Shown here: piece after piece, positions 5,028 through 5,161 of the stretch
Numbering within the stretch: position 1 is the stretch's first letter
Layout: every line of letters begins with the position of its first letter
Assembly (NCBI GenBank): GCA_002508545.1
Contig: DAVH01000029.1
Span: 15,574 to 20,734 of the forward strand
DNA length: 5,161 nt
Origin: Methanomassiliicoccus sp. UBA6
GTDB taxonomy: Archaea > Thermoplasmatota > Thermoplasmata > Methanomassiliicoccales > Methanomassiliicoccaceae
Direction: 5' to 3'
Notes under the pieces: model-generated
Databases searched by the model: none
Told to the model about the DNA's origin: nothing
What the model saw: only the letters and a program-made list of their open reading frames with translations
Position numbers and translations under genes: made by a program

Positions 5028-5161
5028 GCCGCAGGTCTCCATCAAGATCGAGGGGGTCAAGTTCGGCTACAACGGCACCGAGGTCCTCAAGGGCGTCGAG
5101 TTCGAAGGGAAGAGAGGAGAGTTCATCGGCCTCATCGGCCCCAACGGCGCGGGCAAGTCCA
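5017..5161 (+). CDS. ABC importer ATP-binding protein, FecE/BtuD-type, 3'-truncated by the window edge
   Basis: Only the first 48 codons are inside the window. The start is the ATG at 5017, which overlaps the end of the permease gene by 11 nt. The N-terminal strand region (VSIKIEGVKFGYNGTEVLKGV) has the FGY aromatic A-loop that stacks on adenine. The Walker A motif GPNGAGKS is at residues 41-48, its final Thr/Ser codon cut off at 5161. As the ATPase of the importer it would hydrolyse ATP at the inner membrane face to drive uptake. Walker B, signature and H-loop are beyond the edge. The family is certain, and its role with the adjacent permease is very likely from the overlap. Confidence 0.93.
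   Translation, partial: MADEPQVSIKIEGVKFGYNGTEVLKGVEFEGKRGEFIGLIGPNGAGKS

Overview
The window looks like chromosomal DNA of a GC-rich archaeon. An archaeal-type Trm5 (tRNA m1G37 methyltransferase), a Dcd/Dut-family protein of archaeal type, TATA-box promoters near plausible transcription starts, GGAGG-type ribosome sites, two TTG starts and a T-tract terminator all fit Euryarchaeota. High GC and the gene types make Thermoplasmata (for example a Methanomassiliicoccales relative) my best guess, but nothing in the window proves this.

Left part (1-1356): the 3' portion of trm5 runs rightward off the left edge and ends at 891. A Dcd/dUTPase-family gene runs leftward from 1356 to 838. The two converge and overlap tail to tail by 54 bp, both coding. 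The Dcd-fold protein keeps the nucleotide-binding and Asp motifs but has Met where dCTP deaminases carry the catalytic Glu, so it is probably a dUTPase.

Middle (1357-1656): a 300-bp divergent intergenic region. It holds a leaderless-type promoter for the dUTPase gene, and on the other side a TATA box bracketed by two palindromes. Next comes a hairpin (8-bp stem, 43-nt loop) followed by TTTTT, and an unrecognised 45-codon small ORF ending 1 nt before the next gene. This is the least explained part of the window.

Right part: a complete branched-chain amino acid aminotransferase (ilvE type, 1657-2724, TTG start) is followed by a T-rich terminator. Then comes an operon for a class II (BtuCDF/FecBCD-like) ABC importer: membrane-anchored substrate-binding protein (TTG start at 2859), FecCD/BtuC-type permease, and the first 48 codons of the ATPase including Walker A, cut by the right edge. 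The importer takes up a metal chelate (cobalamin, heme or an iron siderophore); the substrate cannot be fixed from sequence. A perfect 17-bp palindrome sits at its predicted transcription start and a related half-site lies upstream of its TATA box, which suggests a repressor-controlled operon.

Overall these are mostly housekeeping and transport genes of known families. I see no new multi-gene system. The novelty candidates are the regulatory DNA before ilvE and before the importer, and the altered active site of the Dcd-family protein.
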